The notes beneath the pieces are model-generated. The model saw only the letters and a list, made by a program, of their open reading frames with translations, was not told the origin of the DNA and made no database searches. A stretch of 64,000 nt of DNA from Calonectria ilicicola. Its lineage: Eukaryota; Ascomycota; Sordariomycetes; Hypocreales; Nectriaceae. Of this stretch, positions 1 through 11,708 are shown piece by piece; positions within the stretch are counted from its first letter, which is position 1; every line of letters starts with the position of its first letter. The stretch covers positions 1,178,001 to 1,242,000 of the forward strand of contig CP085832.1 of assembly GCA_020809705.1 (NCBI GenBank), in the 5' to 3' direction. The translations under genes and the position numbers were made by a program.

Positions 1-294
1 CGTCTGTACACTCAGCGATCCGCTTCTGGCTGGCTCATGCAATCAATTAAAGTGGCGACGCGTTAATTGAGCCCCTCGACGCGCCTAGACGCGTCCCGCC
101 CATCTCCAATTAGCGCTGGCCACCGTGTCCCACCTAAATCCTTACTACAGCAAAACTTCCTGGTTTCCCCCACAACCGCAACCAACACAAACTGGCCTTC
201 AGCTTCAACAAGTTCCTCCCACCCACACAGCGCGAGGTGCAGCAGGCGAGCAACCGATTCGGCCCCTCGAGATAAAACACCAGTGTCGCCCGCC
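1..294 (+). promoter_or_regulatory. MCM6 upstream region with MluI cell-cycle boxes
   Basis: This is the sequence before the MCM6 start codon. It contains two exact ACGCGT hexamers, at 58-63 and 89-94, and a third ACGCG core (ACGCGC) at 79-84, so three cores lie within 37 bases about 200-240 bases before the ATG. ACGCGT is the MCB element bound by the MBF (Mbp1/Res-Swi6/Cdc10) factor that drives G1/S genes in yeasts, including replication genes. That MBF acts here is an inference from position and motif. No gene is seen upstream in this short piece. Confidence 0.5.
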
Positions 295-3282
295 ATGGCC
301 ACCCCAAGCGACACCGGATTCATGATGTCCGACGCCCCTTCACGGGGCGCCGCAACTCCCAGCAGACGCAACAACTATGGCTACCCCTCGTCGGTGGCAG
401 GTCGGCCTCGAGGCCCTCCCTCTGAGGCCATGGGCGCACCCACTCCCAGCGACTATGGTGGCGAGGCAGATGGCTTTGCCGACGACCAGGTGCCCCGAAG
501 CTCGAGGATCCCAGGTACCGCCACTATTCCCCGTGTCGAGGATCGAATTGGCCTGCTGGTCCAGGAGCATTTCGAGTCCTTTATCGAGAAGTGAGTAGAG
601 AGCGTGCGGAGGACAAAGATAGGTCACTAACATACTGCAACAGCTTCGTCGAAGACCCTCTTTCATCAGGTGCCCCAGCTTCCAGCGCTGTCACCACCGA
701 CAAATACTACGTTGCCCAAATCAAGGGCATGAAGGCTTACCAGCTCTCCACCTTTTACGTCGACTACAAGCATCTCGCCTCATTCGAGAATGGCAGCTTG
801 GCAGACGGTGTCATGCGCCAGTACTACCGTTTCCTCCCCTTCCTTACTGCCGCACTTCACAACATGATTGCCAAGTACGAGCCTCAATACTTCCGCGAGC
901 ATCGACAGCCCACCGCCTCGAGCAACCTGACTACCTCGGCCGCCAGCAATCTGGGCTCTGCCAGCCAGTCTGACTCGTCCCATCACAAAAATGAGCACCA
1001 GCAGACGGACAAGCTGTTTTCCATTGCCTTCTACAACTTGCCCCTCGTGTCAAGAGTGCGAGCTCTCCGAGCCACCAACATTGGTCAACTCCTTTCCATC
1101 TCTGGAACTGTCACTCGAACATCAGAAGTCCGCCCTGAGCTGTCTCTAGCTACCTTTGTCTGTGAAGCTTGCCGCACTGTTGTCCCCCATGTCGAGCAGA
1201 CTTTCCGATATACCGAACCTACACAATGTCCCAATGACACCTGCCAGAACCGCATCGCCTGGCAGCTAGATATCCGCCACAGCACATTTGTCGATTGGCA
1301 AAAGGTCCGAATCCAGGAGAACAGCTCCGAAATTCCCACCGGAAGCATGCCCCGAACGATGGATGTGATCCTCCGTGGTGAGATTGTTGATCGAGCCAAG
1401 GCCGGTGAAAAGTGCATCTTCACTGGTGCCCTGATTGTTGTTCCTGATGTTAGTCAATTGGGTCTTCCTGGTCTGCGGCCAACTGCTATCCGAGATGATC
1501 GCAACGCGCCCCGAGGAGCTGACGCTGGTGGTGCTGGAGTCAGTGGTCTCAAGGCCCTCGGTGTACGTGATTTGACTTATCGCTTGGCCTTCCTTGCCTG
1601 CATGGTCACGCCAGACAACACTTCTTCTGGCCAATCGGCCGCTCAAGGTGCTGCCGATGTCGTAAATGCACTGACTCAGAACAACGCCAACGAGGGTGAT
1701 GAGTCGGTTGAAGATGCCCAAGCCGCCGTTCTAGCATCTATGAACCCCTCCGAGATTGAAGACCTCCGAGCAATGGTGCACGGTGACCACATCTACTCTC
1801 GCCTTGTCCAGTCCATCGCTCCCATGGTGTACGGCCACGAAGTTGTCAAGAAGGGTCTTTTGCTACAGCTCATGTCAGGTGTCCACAAGACAACTCCTGA
1901 AGGCATGCAGCTTCGAGGTGACATCAACATTTGCATTGTTGGTGATCCTTCAACATCGAAGTCCCAATTCCTCAAGTATGTTTGCTCCTTCGCTCCCCGT
2001 GCTGTTTACACCAGTGGTAAAGCCTCGTCCGCTGCCGGTCTCACTGCAGCCGTGGTCAAGGATGAGGAAACGGGAGAGTTCACCATCGAAGCTGGTGCTC
2101 TCATGCTTGCTGACAACGGTATTTGCGCCATTGATGAATTCGACAAGATGGACATTGCCGATCAAGTCGCTATTCACGAAGCCATGGAACAGCAGACAAT
2201 CTCGATTGCCAAGGCTGGTATCCAGGCTACCCTTAATGCCCGAACCAGTATTCTAGCTGCTGCCAACCCCGTTGGTGGTCGATATAACCGCAAGATGAAC
2301 CTCCGTACCAACATTAACATGTCGGCACCCATCATGTCTCGTTTCGATCTGTTCTTCGTGGTCCTAGATGAGTGCAACGAGCAAGTTGATCGCCATCTCG
2401 CAGAGCACATTGTCGGTATTCATCAACTACGTGACGAGGCTGTTGAGCCCGAATTCAGCACTGCGCAACTCCAGCGATATATCCGATTCGCCAGGACCTT
2501 CCGACCAGAGTTCAGCGAGGAAGCCAAGGATATTCTCGTCCAAAAGTACAAGGAACTCCGTGCCGATGATGCTCAGGGCGGTGTTGGCAAGAACTCGTAC
2601 CGAATCACAGTGCGTCAGCTCGAGAGTATGATCCGTCTATCCGAAGCCATTGCCAAGGTCAACTGTACCGAGGATATCGGTCCCGAGATGGTGGTTGAGG
2701 CGTACAACCTTCTGCGACAGAGTATTATTTCGGTCGAACATGATGACGTCGAGATTGACGAGGAAACTCAGGAGGAGGACAGTGAGACGCTTCTCCGTGC
2801 CGCTGACGCCGCCGCCGGCATCACTCGTGAACCTGATGCAGAAATGGCAGGGGCCGAACAACCAGAGAGCTCAGTCGCACCTGATAAGCGCAAGCACACC
2901 ATTACCTACGACAACTACATCAAGATGGTCAACATGATTGTCCAGCGTGTCAACGACGATGAGAGCGGTACCGGCGAAGGCGTCAACGGTGAGGTCCTGA
3001 TCAACTGGTATCTCGAGCAGAAGGAAGATGAGCTTGATGGTGAAGACGACTACCACCGTGAAAAGGGCCTCGCCAACATGGTGCTCAAGAAGATGGTCAA
3101 GGTACATCCACTCCTACATTCTAGTCCCTCTTTAACTCTGAAAAAAACTAACGCGATCGATTCAGGAAAACATTCTCATGGCCCTGCGTGCCGATGGCTC
3201 CGACGACACTGGCACCAGCTCTGCCTCAGCCGCCCAGGTCGTCTACGTCTTGCACCCTAACTGCGCGGTGGAAGAGTACTAA
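295..3282 (+). CDS. MCM6: DNA replication licensing factor MCM6
   Basis: Subunit of the MCM2-7 replicative helicase, which is loaded at origins in G1 and unwinds DNA in S phase in the nucleus. Exons are 295-590, 644-3101 and 3166-3282, giving 956 residues, normal for fungal MCM6. A zinc-finger-like set of cysteines (C-x2-C, later C-x4-C) starts near residue 272. The MCM AAA+ core has Walker A GDPSTSKSQ near 532, Walker B IDEFDKM near 595, and the arginine-finger motif SRFDLFF. The lysine in Walker A is preceded by S, as is normal in MCMs. The start was chosen because ATG 295 lies in a good context (GCCATGG), although the frame is open upstream to 67. The C-terminal exon ends in an acidic EEY. 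The N-terminal 100 residues are Ser/Pro-rich, as is usual for phosphorylated MCM tails. Identity as MCM6 rather than another MCM rests on the EVRPEL, CICIVGDPSTSKSQ-like and zinc-region sequence. Confidence 0.96.
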
Positions 3283-4601
3283 ACGCTTGGGTGATGAGAA
3301 GAGGGCGACGCAATAAACACCCTTCTCCAATAGCCATCAACGTATAATATTGGTGCTGAAATGAAAGAGTAATGAACATGTCACGGTAACGAAGCGAGTT
3401 GTCTAGTGCCAAAAAGTGAGGAGGGCGTCTGGAGTCTTATGGGAAACATGTGGCATTTTGATGTCTGAGTGTATTACTTGATAGAAGTTGCTGTAGATGT
3501 AGTTATGAAGGTGGATCGAGACGAGCTAGGTGTATATGTCTCTGAAACCACGCACGCTTGATAGATGGCAGTGGTGTGTGAATGGATATAAAGACCAAAA
3601 ATTTACAATTCAGGCTAACCTTCAATAAGAATGGGACGACGAAAACCAAAATGTCACAAATGTCACAAGGCAGCAACTCAGGGTATGGTGTTTTGAGGAC
3701 GTTTCGCGTACTTTATGTCTTTGTCAGCGCATTGACTATCTTCAACAGCGTCAGGCTGGCCCACTGCTCCCGTCATCATCCATCATCCGTGTCCAGTTCC
3801 GGGTCGCGTCAAGTTCCAAAAAAAAGAACAAAAAAAGGCGTCTCGTCTTTTCCCTTGGTTTCCCCCATTCGCCCGGATCGGCCAGAAACATTAACCCGCA
3901 GCAGGTCGTTATGTCAAACAGAAGCCACCCTCACAAACAAAAACCAGGCCAAAGCCAAGGCACCTTTTCTTAAATGATTCGTAGTCGTTGGTTTAGGGGC
4001 CAGTACCCTTCTTCTCTTCCCATAAGAGTAGGTCTGCCCCGTCTCCGATCGACTTCGCTGTTACCGTTCATCCGTTCCAAGAATTGATTAGATCTTCGAA
4101 AAGGTCTCTCTCCACTCAGAATTGGGGACTCGAGGCGCCCCTTGTGTCCCATCATTACTAGCCCAATCGAGTAAGAGCGGAGTAATCCGACGGGCCAGCG
4201 CTGAATAAGACATATGTATAAAGGAGGTAGAGAGACTAGCAAAAAAAGGTCGAAATAGAAATAAGAAATGTTGCGAGAGAAATCCTCTCAAAAGGCGAGG
4301 GGGTCCAAGCCCATAAGAGATTCCAAAACGGAATCTTTGATACTCCACTATGCCAAATAGGTCAAGGAATACACACGCGCTCCAAAATGTTACACGCTCG
4401 CCACAGGCGAACAGCTCTCGAGTAGATTATCGAGTGAATGTCGACAAAGAGGGTTTCTCCCATATTGTGCGTGTGGCACGGGAACCTAAGCACCGCAAGG
4501 GTGCGCAGAGAATAGGTTGTAGATGGCGAATGCTCTACTGGTATAATAGAGAATCGCCCCATATGTATACCGCATGTAATCCCGTCATCTTGACTCGTTT
4601 A
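3283..4601. other. Convergent intergenic region, no gene seen
   Basis: This stretch lies between the MCM6 stop and the stop of the minus-strand disordered protein. It must hold the 3' UTRs and polyadenylation signals of both. The open frames at 3582-3977 and 4350-4631 have no recognisable composition, intron logic or family resemblance. A short A-rich run occurs near 3820-3837. I see no RNA gene. Confidence 0.6.
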
Positions 4602-7600
4602 TTAAGTGGACAACGAGGGAGGAGCGGCTGAAGGGCGACTCCAGTTTTCAGTTCGGCTGCGATAGGCTCCGCGTCCACCTCGACCGGAAGATGTGCCATG
4701 TTCACCACGTGTGCTGGAACTATCTCGCTTGCCTCCCCTGCGTTCTTGCCCGGATCCACGGTGTCGGGGTCCGCTTGATCGACCATGCGAGCCACGCCCA
4801 CCGCGAGTTGCCGAAAAAGGAACTGTGACGATCTTGGGCTCCGTCATGCCAGGGAATTGGATCTTCATGGCATTGCCACCTCCAACAACGTCAGCAGGAA
4901 AGTAGTAGGGCTCCATGAGTGCAGGTTGAATCAGGAATCGCTTTGGCAAAGGTTTCGCTGGTGCCAGGGCCGGCTGCCACGCTGCCTCGGGTGCCTTGTG
5001 CGGCAGTCTGATCTGCGGGAGGGATCCCATTTCTTGCTCCTCGAAGCATTCCTCTGCCATCGGTTTACTAATAGGAGTGGCACGAACGCTGACAATCACA
5101 TGTCGTACAGCAGGAGTAGAACCTGGGAGCGAGACTGTTGCAGAGTCTGGCTGAAGGGCATGGTCTAGCGCGCTCTTACTCGCGGGATCAACGCCAATCG
5201 ACCTTTGGGGTGGCGATCTAGAGCCATTGAGCAGGGTGTTGATCCGGTTCTGCCATGTTTCTTGAGTGCTCTCACCGGCGGTTAGGGGAGCACGGTGAGG
5301 ACTAAGTGGTGCCCGGGAATCCTTAAAGGCAGGGGGGTGGGCCCAGCCAAACTGTGGTCGAGATTGTGGGGGATGAGAAGCTGTCGCAGCGGGTGGCAAC
5401 TTGACAACTGGCTGAGGCTTAGGCAATGATACGTGAGGGCGCATGACGTCTCCTTCATACACCGGATGTCCTTCCATGGTGGGAGGTGGTGGAGTTGGAG
5501 ACTTGGGCCGTGAGGCATCACCAGAGCCATGATGCTCGCCTCGAGCATCCTTGGTAGGGGGGAAGAAGCGTGACGGGCGCCCTTGAGAATTAGATCCCTT
5601 GCCACTGGGTGACAAGACGGATGAGTTGGCGCCACCAATCATTCCAGCATTCGTTCCTTGGGGAAGGTCGTCTTGTGGAGGGGGTGCAGCAGCATTTGTG
5701 CCTCCGGCTCCAATAATGCCGTCTTGCGCACCTGGAGGGAGACTGCCGCGATTAGAAGAAGCCTTCGCGGAATCGTCGCCGGGGGTTCTCCATGGGCCAG
5801 GTCGGTGTGACTGGGTTTCTGAGGTGTTGACTGCTCGGCGAGTACCATCACCAGGGTTATGGACTGGGCGCCAAGTTTCCTTGATAGTTGGCTGAGCATC
5901 TTCGAGGCTCAAGCCCCGCTCAGCTAGCTGACGTTCACGGTCAGCCCTCTCGGCCACCCTAGCAGAGGACATCTTCTTGTCGTTCTCGGAGACTGACGCC
6001 ACCCACTTGGTCGCCAACTCGGATCCAGGACCGCCAAATCGAGGAGGGCCACGAGAGCCGATGGGTGCCGGGGGCTGTGGTCGGCCCTGTGAGGATGGCT
6101 GTCGAGTTGAGGTGCTGGGGGGCGCGATCGGTGCTGGTCCCTTGCCACCCGGTGCTGTGGTTCCGTCGGTGGGCACACGTCCAAGATCGGTGGTGAAGGT
6201 TCCATTTCCAAGGCCTCTGTCGTTGTTGGGGGAGCCCCAGACGTTGCGGGAAGGTTGCTGGGAGCCGGCTGCCCACGTGGGGAATCGCTCCTGCCGTGTA
6301 GCTGAAGCAGCGCCCCAGAGGTCCACGGGCTTCGGTTCTTGGCTTTGGGAAACACGGCGAGAAGCTGGAGTTCCGGGGTTGAGTGAGGGGCTTGCTTTGG
6401 TTGGTGCAGTCGCCTCATCGTGAGCTGCCGCCTTGCCGTCCTCTGCTGGCGCTTGCGATGCACCCTGGCTCGATACGCTCCCTTCACGTTGCTCCGTCTC
6501 GGGTTGCGATGGTTCTTCCGGTTTTGCTGGCGTCTCCTTTTTCTCCGACTTCCTTTCAGGGGCGGGACCCAAAGCATCCAGCTTCTTTTGGATACGCTCT
6601 CGTCGTTCGGCATCTTCACGGGCCTCCTCTTCTTGGCGTCGCTTCCTCGCAAGCTCAACCCGTTCACGCATCAGCTTCTTTTGGTATTCAACCTCATCAA
6701 CCATGGGCTGGGCTACCGGCGGCGGTGGTCCTTGAACGGCTTCCGGAGGAGGTCCAGCTTGGTGAGGCGTTGCGAAAGCAGCACGGGGAGATGCACGGGG
6801 CATCCATCCCGACTGCCGAGGAGGACCCTGAGCAGACACGGAGAGATTTCCTGGGGATACAGGGCTGTCTACGGATCCTGCAAACGAAGTACGACGAGCA
6901 TTCAAGTTCTCGGGGGGTGGCATCGAACCGTCATTGGGTTTGCTCATGCGCATGAATGATCCACTTCCTCCGCTCACATTGGAGGAACCTCGTCGTCGGC
7001 CAAATGATGGTTCCTGGGAAACTCGGCTTGTTTGGAAAGCACCAGATGGTTCGGGGTAGTCGGACGGTGGGGGCCGTTGGAGAACTGACGGGTGGTGCCT
7101 GGGGTGCTGCTCCATTCGCATAGAACCACGACGATCAGATCCAAACTCTTGGCGTCCAGAGGGGTTGTAGAGCTCTCTGTTTCCATGTGGGCCTTCTCTC
7201 CATCCAGACCGATTAAAATCATCGGCAGCAATCTCCTTTGGCGGCGGTGTCATGCTCTTCAGGGGCGAGTCCTTTACATGTCCACGCGCAAGTTGTGCAT
7301 GTTCGGGTCCACCTGGCGATGCCTTGTCCACCGGAGGTAGGGTCGCCCATGGGGATTTAACAGGAGCAGGTGGTGCAGGAGGCTTGGCTACAAGAGTCGG
7401 CTTATCCTGAGAGCCGGGCTTCAGAATCAAACCCTTATTTCCAGAGGCAAGACCGCTCGGTTTCGGCAGGGGGGATCCAACAGACGCTGGGGGTGGTGCT
7501 GGGGATCTGGGCTTTTCGGGGACTTTGTCTTTGGAAGCTACAGAGCCACTTTCAGAGGGCGGTGCGGGATGTTCGTCAGGATGAGGCAGTGTCGTCTTGG

Positions 7601-8577
7601 TACCGTCTCCCCAAGTAATCGCTTCTGGTGCCCAATCGTCATCGTCGTCGTCGATGTCGGCCCATTTATTCTGTCCTTGAGCATCGTCCTCGTTAAGGCG
7701 ACTAGCCATGTGAATACCATACTTCTTCAACTCCTCATCAGTCAACTTCTTGGGTTCCGGGGCTGGGACAGCTAGAGATGCAAGTCAGCAACTTTTGGCA
7801 TTCGATATTCCGAATGCAACACAACATACGGCGGTTCTTGTTCCAGACAGCGCTTGGGTCAGGTGCCGAGCCGGGTTTTCCATTCGCGGCCAGTGATCGG
7901 GGCGAGGAATCGCGAGCGCTGCTGCCAGTCTTGGCTATCAACCGAGGTCGAGAAGAGGAGAGGCTTGCGTGGCCCGTGGGAGGTGTACTCGAGCCAGTAG
8001 CCGGTTTTTCAGCAGTTTTCGCAGAGGCGTTATTGACACTTGCTTTGGCGGCCAGAAACGTCTTATTCACAGAAACTGCCTTAAAGGTGGCCGGCTTCTT
8101 GACTGACGAGCCTGTGCGGCCGTGCCCTCTATCGCCATCCTTGCTTTTTGAGCCGTCGGCCCTCGAGGCTTCCGTATCAGAGCCTCCACTAGCGCTAGCA
8201 TCGGCGGAATTGATCTGGTCGTCGACACTGGTGATATGTTTATTCTCGAGGTCGTCAATGCCGGGAGTAGCATTTAGAGAACGGTCGAGTTCGACATTCT
8301 GGGCGTCGAGTGCCTGCATGACCCCAAAACGAGGATTTGGTTAACAAAAAAGGGTCCATACGAATCGAGAAGATGAGCTCATTGGAGGTCCACCCAAGAG
8401 CCTCAATATTACGAATCGGAACTCGACATGCATCACAAAAAGGTTAGGGCAACCCTCTAAAGTGCGGTTCGAGGCAGCAAGATTCCAGGGAAGAGGAAAC
8501 GGTGGTAAACTCACGAGCTGGGGTTCGGAGGCAGGGGCATCAGCGGCTTTGTCAACAGCAGCCTCTGTTGCCATCAT
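4602..8577 (-). CDS. Conserved-looking disordered protein with acidic tract, coiled coil and RGG-type tail
   Basis: Three exons on the minus strand (8515-8577, 7830-8313, 4602-7771) give 1238 residues. I do not recognise a named family. The protein is almost wholly low-complexity, rich in Pro, Ser, Gly and Ala. A short motif LTDEELKKYGIHMASRL near residue 192 is followed by an acidic stretch with six Asp flanked by Trp (about 219-229); these look like the most constrained part. A charged, probably helical segment rich in Glu, Arg and Lys lies near 539-585. The last 75 or so residues are Gly/Arg-rich with many RG and RGG units, as in RNA-binding and granule proteins. The splice joints are supported by phase and by canonical GT-AG ends (GTGAGT, GTATGT donors). 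A role in mRNA binding or translation is only an inference from the RGG tail. The first intron, 201 bases, is longer than its neighbours. Confidence 0.8.
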
Positions 8578-10693
8578 CCGTCGTGAGTATGCGCCGTTTC
8601 GTGGGTGGGGAGAAGCGAAGGAAGCCCTTGTAGACTGTTCGCCAGGTCGTCGGGTATTAAAACCCTTGCTGATGATGCGCTCAAAGGCTCGTAGGCGATG
8701 CTCGCAAGGTGCGGATGGAATCGATTTGCGCCGCGGGGCGGGGAGCCAGGTTTGGGCTTAGATGATTTAAGGGCGAGATGGGGGAGATCGGGGGGCGGGA
8801 GAAGGCTTTCGCGGAACCGTTCGCACAAAAGTAAGCGGCGAGGAGGGAGCTGGATGGGGAGGGAGAGAGCCGTCGTCGGGGGAAGAGGCGGGCCGTGGGG
8901 TTGGTTTGGGTTGCGAGGGCGAAAGGATGTGAAGTGAGATGCGAGGTCAGGCAAGGCGAGGTCGAAAGAGGTACCCGGCGGCTGGTCCGAGTCTTTGGCT
9001 TTGCCATCGTGGCCGACAGACTCACTGCTAACCCTCCAAAAGTTACATAGGTACTCCCTGGCGGAGGGGTTAGAGCCCGCCTAGTTTAGGCCTAGCGTCA
9101 GCGAATGGGGCACCTGAGTACAGGTGATACATCCAACCGTCTCGCCCTACAGTGGCCAGATGACTGTGCTAATTAGCAAATGCGTCACGGCAAAAAAAAA
9201 AAAAAAAGAGGCGAAACTGTTTGCCCAGTAGGATTCATCGTTGAAGAAATGCACAACGTGACAATTTGTTTGGTCGCATTATTGCGCACTTTGAATAGAA
9301 CAAATCATCTCCGTCCAACGTACAATATCATAGCATCAGTCCCTCTTTTTTACCTGCCCCAGAGCAGGGAACTAACAGCGGGATTCAATGCATCCTTCCT
9401 GACAAAGTACCCCTACCCAGCCCAGACAGAGGAGGTCAGGTGTCGTGTACCATTACCCTCCCACCACCAGTACAGTCCAACGTGGCTGCAAGCACCCGCT
9501 AAAAATCCCACTTCATGTACCCGCCCAAGCCGCTCCAGCAGGGCGATCCAAGTCACTGCAGCGCTCAGCGCTTTCGTAGCGAGGGAGGCAAGCAAACACG
9601 CGCGCAAACAAACCAGAAACATGAGAGCCTTGGCATCAAGCGAAGCCACCGCATCTCCCCCTCCCCCCCAAGATGCAAACAAAATGCAGATGAAGCTAAC
9701 TGGTCTATAAGGCCAGGCCAGGCTAGTTCTACTTCACGCACCACAGATTTTCCTTGGTTTTCTTTTTTTCTTTCGTTTTACCATAGCGTACAGCGAGTAA
9801 TTTGGGTCGCGTGTCATTGCTTTGACTGATCAACGTCATCCTGTCGCAGAGGAGGGCCATGGCGGCCAAAGTTGCGAGTCCTGCCCCCCCATGGCCCTTT
9901 TTTTTTTTTCCTTTTGGGTTGCTAAGGGGGAAAGCTGGAGCGGGTACCTGCCTTTGACCAACAGCTCAGCCGCGCGCCCACCCCGGGCCTACCCTCCGTA
10001 TGGTTCACCAACGGCTTGAGAAACGCAAACTTAGGTGCTTAGCCGACGGAGTAGCCCAAAATTTGTGCCGGGCGTTGGCGAGGTGCATTTGTTTTTCTTT
10101 ACACAAGCAAAAGGTTACCCTCCAAGCAAGCTTACTGCATTCAACCGCAACTACCCTCGGCACGGATTATCAGACCACTATCCTCCGGTCCCGCGACCCT
10201 CCGGACGGGAGGGAGGGAAAAAAAAAAAAGGGAAGCTGGGAATCCTAGCTTGATAGCACCGAGCTCTATCGGTTACTCAGTAGATCAAATGTTATCAATC
10301 AAATCTCAAATTCCTTGCCGACAAGAACAAGCTCTCGAGCACAGGACGGAGGCGCACATGTATTACCCACGCAACTTGCATTCCTAGCCCCGTCAGGCAA
10401 CGTTCTGGCTGTTCATTGGTTTGCATTGCCCGTCAACCGGATATTGTTGAGCTCATGCATGCAACCAATGCATGGCACTCACTATCAATTGAAGAAGGAA
10501 GTCAACCATGCACATTACATATCAAAAAGTAAAATGGTTCGAGGACAGTCAACAGTTTTTATCGCATCACTTGCGTGTTAGAGATACATAGGGAAGCCAA
10601 AGGCGTGCTCTATCACACACGTTTCGGAAGAATATGTACACGACCAGTTGCCCCCTCTTAGACAATCATCCAATTATCCAGCTTCCACTACAT
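8578..10693. other. 2.1 kb intergenic region, no gene seen
   Basis: This is the promoter and 5' leader of the disordered protein on the left and the 3' flank of ATP17 on the right. Purine- or poly-A-rich runs occur at 9191-9208 and 10218-10230, and a T run at 9899-9910. The open frames at 8574-8954, 9180-9710 and 9515-9829 are rich in Arg, Ser and Pro in the manner of random translation, and none matches a family I know. Confidence 0.6.
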
Positions 10694-11412
10694 TTAGTGG
10701 GCGTTGTTCTTGTGGTGGCCTAGGAAAAAAAGGTCAGTAAGTAGCCATGTGCTGCTGCTGCGATTTCGGCCGACAGCTTTTCTGTCGGTGGACCGCCTTC
10801 GGAGTTACGTACGGAGGTGGAAGTAGTAGTTCTGGGCGTAGCCGATAGCGACGAGGAAAGCAATGATGTGGATGATGGCTGGCGTCGCATGTCAGTAAAC
10901 CAGAGGCAATTCCGGACTCGGAGTCGAGGGGGGGTATTTATCCGTACGCTTAGCAGAAGGGTTCTTGCCAAAGTGCTTCTCCTGGTACTTGCCGAGGATG
11001 CCCTTTCCCTTGGTCTGAGGGGCAGCACCTCGGGGGAGCTTCTCGTAGAAGCTGACGACGCGCTGCATGCGGATAGCATCAGGAGCAGCGCCAATGGCCT
11101 GTATTGATTCATTTCGTCAGCCTCCAAGGTTTCGCACAGCTCGGCGCCAATTCCATCGTCGGTCGTTCGGGGATATCGAGCAGAAAAAAAATCGTCCATC
11201 CATCTCATGCTCCTCCAAATATTCCAAGCAATTCATCGTGGTTCATTTCGGGGATGCGTACCTTGGGAGAGGCGATCTATTTTCACATTAATTGTTAGCA
11301 ACGGAAGCAATCGGAGAACCGGGGCCCGCCGCGGGCATAACCGAGCGAGGTGGTTTTTGCTCACCTTGGGGGGGATGAGCGTCGAGAGCGCTCGGCGGGT
11401 AACGAAGCTCAT
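10694..11412 (-). CDS. ATP17: Mitochondrial ATP synthase subunit f
   Basis: Small membrane subunit of the F1Fo ATP synthase stalk/membrane sector in the inner mitochondrial membrane. Five exons on the minus strand are joined: 11365-11412, 11262-11276, 10948-11098, 10813-10878 and 10694-10719. They give 101 residues, which fits the family. The N-terminus (MSFVTRRALSTLIPPK) is Arg/Ser-rich like a mitochondrial targeting signal. A hydrophobic segment (IIHIIAFLVAIGYAQNYYF) near residue 72-92 is the single membrane helix, and the tail is His/Asn-rich (HHKNNAH). The second exon is only 15 bases (IASPK). All junctions are GT-AG and phases agree. It lies head to head with the complex I 21 kDa gene, 296 bases between the start codons. 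Confidence 0.93.
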
Positions 11413-11708
11413 GATGGCGGGTGGTCGGAGGATTCGAAAACTCAGGAATTGCCGCGTTGGGTCCGTCGAGGGTCTGGCTGACGCTCAATTGCTATGGGGG
11501 TGGGTTTTCAGTCGAGATGTTTAGTCGCGAGGTTCTTGGCCTTGCCGAAAAGCACTCGTCTGCCTCTTCGGCAAAACGTCGCTCCGCACCAACCAATCAG
11601 CACCGCCCTGTTCAAGCTTGCTCAACTTCACAATCGCCGCAACCCACCACCACCGTCGTCGTCGTCAAACAACTCCCCACGCCCCAATTGAGAGCTCATC
11701 GCTTCACC
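11413..11708. promoter_or_regulatory. Shared bidirectional promoter of two respiratory-chain genes
   Basis: These 296 bases separate the start codons of ATP17 (leftward) and the complex I 21 kDa subunit (rightward), so both promoters and both 5' UTRs must fit here. A CCAAT box in a CCAATCA context lies at 11593-11597, about 112 bases before the rightward ATG. CCAATCA matches the HAP2/3/5 (CBF/NF-Y) consensus, and that complex activates respiratory genes in yeast and Aspergillus. A pyrimidine-rich leader precedes the rightward start. Confidence 0.6.
11593..11597 (+). promoter_or_regulatory. CCAAT box (HAP complex site)
   Basis: Exact CCAAT followed by CA inside the shared ATP17/complex I promoter. 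Flanking bases fit the HAP/CBF preference. Function is inferred from motif and location only. Confidence 0.4.

Noticed and set aside
5924..6667. 247-codon open frame on the minus strand within the disordered protein
   Set aside because: It is an alternative frame of the same strand inside the large exon; the main frame carries the conserved motifs and spans the whole exon.
9180..9710. 176-codon open frame in the 8.6-10.7 kb intergenic region
   Set aside because: It begins with a poly-Lys run from an A-rich tract, has no recognisable domain and no codon pattern like the neighbouring genes.
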